Positions 6,527 to 7,732 of a stretch of DNA of 7,732 nucleotides are shown here, piece after piece. Source of the stretch: Candidatus Scatomorpha stercoravium (GTDB lineage Bacteria > Bacillota > Clostridia > Oscillospirales > Oscillospiraceae). The notes below the pieces were generated by a model. It searched no databases. It was not told the origin of the DNA and saw only the letters and a list, made by a program, of their open reading frames with translations. Location: the NCBI GenBank assembly GCA_018716005.1, contig DVKN01000237.1, positions 1 through 7,732 on the forward strand, given 5' to 3'. Each line of letters opens with the position of its first letter. Within the stretch, counting starts at the first letter, position 1. The translations under genes and the position numbers were made by a program.

Positions 6527-6560
6527 CATACAGCCGCCCCGCGAAAAGGGCGGCTGTATG
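6527..6560 (+). other. Perfect 13-bp intercistronic hairpin between CoA-transferase and DUF169 genes
   Basis: CATACAGCCGCCC (6527-6539) pairs without mismatch to 6548-6560 around an 8-base A-rich loop. It is followed by AATATATCCC, not a T-run. The next gene has its own strong AGGAGG at 6575, so the structure may protect the upstream mRNA 3' end or reduce readthrough. Confidence 0.65.
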
Positions 6561-6586
6561 AATATATCCCATAAAGGAGGCCAATT

Positions 6587-7357
6587 ATGGAGCTCAAAGA
6601 ACTGTTCCTCAGAAATGTGGCGAAGTACATCCGCCCGCAGACCGACCCCGTTGCGGTAAAGCTCGTCTTCGACGGCGCGGAGCCGCCGGAGGGCGCGGTC
6701 ATGCCCATGGACAAGTTCGGCTACCCGCTCACGGTATGCCAGGGCGTGTCCGCCGCGCGGCGCATGGGCTTCACCATGGTCTTCCGCAAAGAGGACCACG
6801 CCTGTCCGCCCGCCCTGTGCGCCATGGGCTACCTGCCCACGGAGAACCTCCTCGCCGGCAAGGTGACCGTGCCCGGCTACGCCGGCAGCGAGGAGGCCGC
6901 CGTCAAGATTGAGGCCGCGAACGTCCTGCTCGAGAAGGCCCCCGACGCCATCTGGATAGCGCCCTACGAGAGCGCCGCCTTCGAGCCGGACATCGTCCTC
7001 GTCTACGGCAACAGCGCCCAGGCCACGCGCCTCGCCCAGGGCTACGCCTATTACACCGGCGACGGCGTCGCGAGCTACACCCTCGGCCGCCTCGCCTGCG
7101 CCAGCTACATCAACAAGGTCTACGTCCGCCAGGAGCCGACCATAGTCATCCCCGGCGGCGGCGAGCGCGTCTTCGGCCAGACCCAGGACGACGAGCTCGT
7201 CTTCGCCCTGCCCGCGAAGTTCATCGAGACCACCGCGAAGGGCATAGAGGCCGTGCACCAGGTCGGGTACGCGAGATATCCGACCGGCTTCCACGGCATC
7301 ACCGCGAAGCCGAAGCTGCCCGGGAAGTATTATAAGTACCTCATGCCGAGCAAATAA
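6587..7357 (+). CDS. DUF169 (COG2043-type) protein, function unknown
   Basis: 256 residues, no signal peptide or membrane segment, so probably cytoplasmic. I recognise it as the DUF169 family from the pattern VCQGVSAARRMG (50-61), then EDHACPPALCAMGYL (69-83), a central GNSAQATRLAQGY (141-153) and a GGGERVFGQTQDDEL segment (190-204). Cysteines at 51, 73, 78 and 171 are spread as if to bind a metal or Fe-S cluster or act as redox thiols, but no standard ferredoxin spacing is present and no biochemical role is known to me. AGGAGG sits 6 bases before the ATG. It lies 74 bases after the CoA-transferase gene with only a hairpin between and no visible promoter, so it is probably the last gene of the operon. 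A link to the acyl-CoA chemistry is inferred from position only. Confidence 0.8.
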   Translation: MELKELFLRNVAKYIRPQTDPVAVKLVFDGAEPPEGAVMPMDKFGYPLTVCQGVSAARRMGFTMVFRKEDHACPPALCAMGYLPTENLLAGKVTVPGYAGSEEAAVKIEAANVLLEKAPDAIWIAPYESAAFEPDIVLVYGNSAQATRLAQGYAYYTGDGVASYTLGRLACASYINKVYVRQEPTIVIPGGGERVFGQTQDDELVFALPAKFIETTAKGIEAVHQVGYARYPTGFHGITAKPKLPGKYYKYLMPSK

Positions 7358-7365
7358 GCCCATAC

Positions 7366-7398
7366 GCGGCGCCGCGCCCATAAAAGGCGCGGCGCCGC
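7366..7398 (+). terminator. Hairpin at the end of the operon, probable terminator
   Basis: A perfect 13-bp stem of G and C only (7366-7378 with 7386-7398) encloses the loop CATAAAA and starts 8 bases after the DUF169 stop. Its place between two units with separate promoters suggests termination. The usual T-run is missing, so efficiency or mechanism is uncertain. Confidence 0.55.
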
Positions 7399-7432
7399 AG
7401 CCGCGTAAGGCGAAAATATTTTGCATTTCCCC

Positions 7433-7461
7433 TTGCTATTTGACTAATGGCGTGGTAAAAT
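7433..7461 (+). promoter_or_regulatory. Promoter of rpmE
   Basis: -35 TTGCTA (7433-7438), a 17-bp spacer and -10 TAAAAT (7456-7461), with TGG directly ahead as an extended -10. A TTGACT at 7440 is only 10 bp from the -10 and cannot be its partner. Transcription should start near 7468, giving a leader of about 60 bases. Confidence 0.65.
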
Positions 7462-7470
7462 ACCATCTGC

Positions 7471-7505
7471 GCCTTGTAACCATGCCGCGGCGGCATACTC
7501 AAGGC
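7471..7505 (+). promoter_or_regulatory. Folded 5' leader of rpmE, candidate L31 autoregulatory RNA
   Basis: GCCTTG (7471-7476) pairs with CAAGGC (7500-7505). Inside, ATGCC (7482-7486) pairs with GGCAT (7492-7496) around a GCGGC loop. The resulting stem, internal loop and stem fills the short leader just before the GAGGTG ribosome binding site (7516-7521). Ribosomal protein genes, rpmE among them, are often controlled by the protein binding such leaders. The match to a known leader family is inferred, not checked. Confidence 0.5.
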
Positions 7506-7527
7506 AGCTCATTATGAGGTGAACGAC

Positions 7528-7731
7528 ATGAAGGAAGGCATCCATCCCAAGTACTACAAGACCACTATCCGCTGCGCCTGCGGCAACGTGATTGAGACCG
7601 GCTCCACCCGTGAGAACATCACCGTCGAAATCTGCTCCAAGTGCCACCCGTTCTACACCGGCAAGCAGAAGCTCGTCGACACCAGCGGCCGCGTCGATAA
7701 GTTCAACAAGAAGTACGGCATCAAGGCCTGA
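7528..7731 (+). CDS. rpmE: 50S ribosomal protein L31, zinc-binding type
   Basis: Complete 67-residue bL31 of the large ribosomal subunit, located at the central protuberance/inter-subunit bridge. The opening MKEGIHPKYY and the segment SKCHPFYTGKQK (37-48) are diagnostic. Cysteines 16, 18, 36 and 39 form the zinc site, so this is the C+ type expected when zinc is plentiful. The ATG at 7528 is preferred over the in-frame GTG at 7519: GAGGTG (7516-7521) is a correctly spaced ribosome binding site for the ATG and overlaps the GTG itself, and family proteins begin MK.GIHP. It has its own promoter and leader and is unrelated in function to the operon before it. The stop codon is one base from the window end. 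Confidence 0.97.
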   Translation: MKEGIHPKYYKTTIRCACGNVIETGSTRENITVEICSKCHPFYTGKQKLVDTSGRVDKFNKKYGIKA

Positions 7732-7732
7732 C

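Noticed and set aside
4199..7426. Other long minus-strand frames opposite etfA, the CoA-transferase and the DUF169 gene
   Set aside because: Same compositional artefact; no recognisable domains, and the plus-strand frames are well supported.
7440..7461. TTGACT at 7440 as the rpmE -35 box
   Set aside because: It is only 10 bp from the TAAAAT -10; TTGCTA at 7433 gives the correct 17-bp spacing.
1..7732. CRISPR arrays, tRNA/rRNA genes, phage or transposon genes
   Set aside because: No regularly spaced repeats, cloverleaf-like segments or mobile-element proteins were seen on either strand.

Overview
The window comes from a GC-rich anaerobic bacterium, most likely a Clostridia/Oscillospiraceae-type gut Firmicute. 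Evidence for this is the strongly GC-ending codon use mixed with a notable number of ATA isoleucine codons, AGGAGG-type ribosome binding sites, an ETF-linked acyl-CoA dehydrogenase of the butyryl-CoA dehydrogenase type, and a zinc-type ribosomal protein L31. The phylum assignment is inference; no rRNA or other decisive marker is present.

Layout. (1) 1-699: C-terminal two thirds of a 6-phosphofructokinase of the Lys-type (PPi/mixed-substrate) clade, cut by the window edge. It ends at a hairpin with a T-run that also serves the convergent gene. (2) 746-1615, minus strand: an AraC-family transcriptional regulator whose coding frame appears to continue upstream to about 1750-1790 without an ordinary start codon. 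(3) About 1811-2205: a divergent regulatory region. It holds a near-consensus minus-strand promoter for the regulator, a plus-strand promoter for the catabolic operon, and between them four copies of an 11-bp half-site arranged as two tandem pairs facing each other. The pair nearest the operon ends four bases before the -35 box. (4) 2206-7357: a five-gene plus-strand operon encoding acyl-CoA dehydrogenase, EtfB, EtfA, a class III (CaiB/BaiF) CoA-transferase and a DUF169 protein, with long GC-rich hairpins in three of its gaps. (5) 7433-7731: an independent unit, ribosomal protein L31 (rpmE) with its own promoter and a folded 5' leader.

How the genes work together (inference). The CoA-transferase would activate an incoming carboxylic acid by taking CoA from the acyl-CoA product. 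The acyl-CoA dehydrogenase with its EtfAB partner would then reduce the enoyl-CoA (or oxidise the saturated acyl-CoA). This is the same logic as carnitine/crotonobetaine reduction by CaiB-CaiA-FixAB, or arylacrylate reduction in reductive amino-acid fermentations. The substrate cannot be read from the sequence. No hydratase/dehydratase, ligase or transporter is in the window, so only the transfer-and-reduce core is visible. The divergent AraC-type protein is the obvious candidate for substrate sensing. The DUF169 protein is the least understood member of the set.
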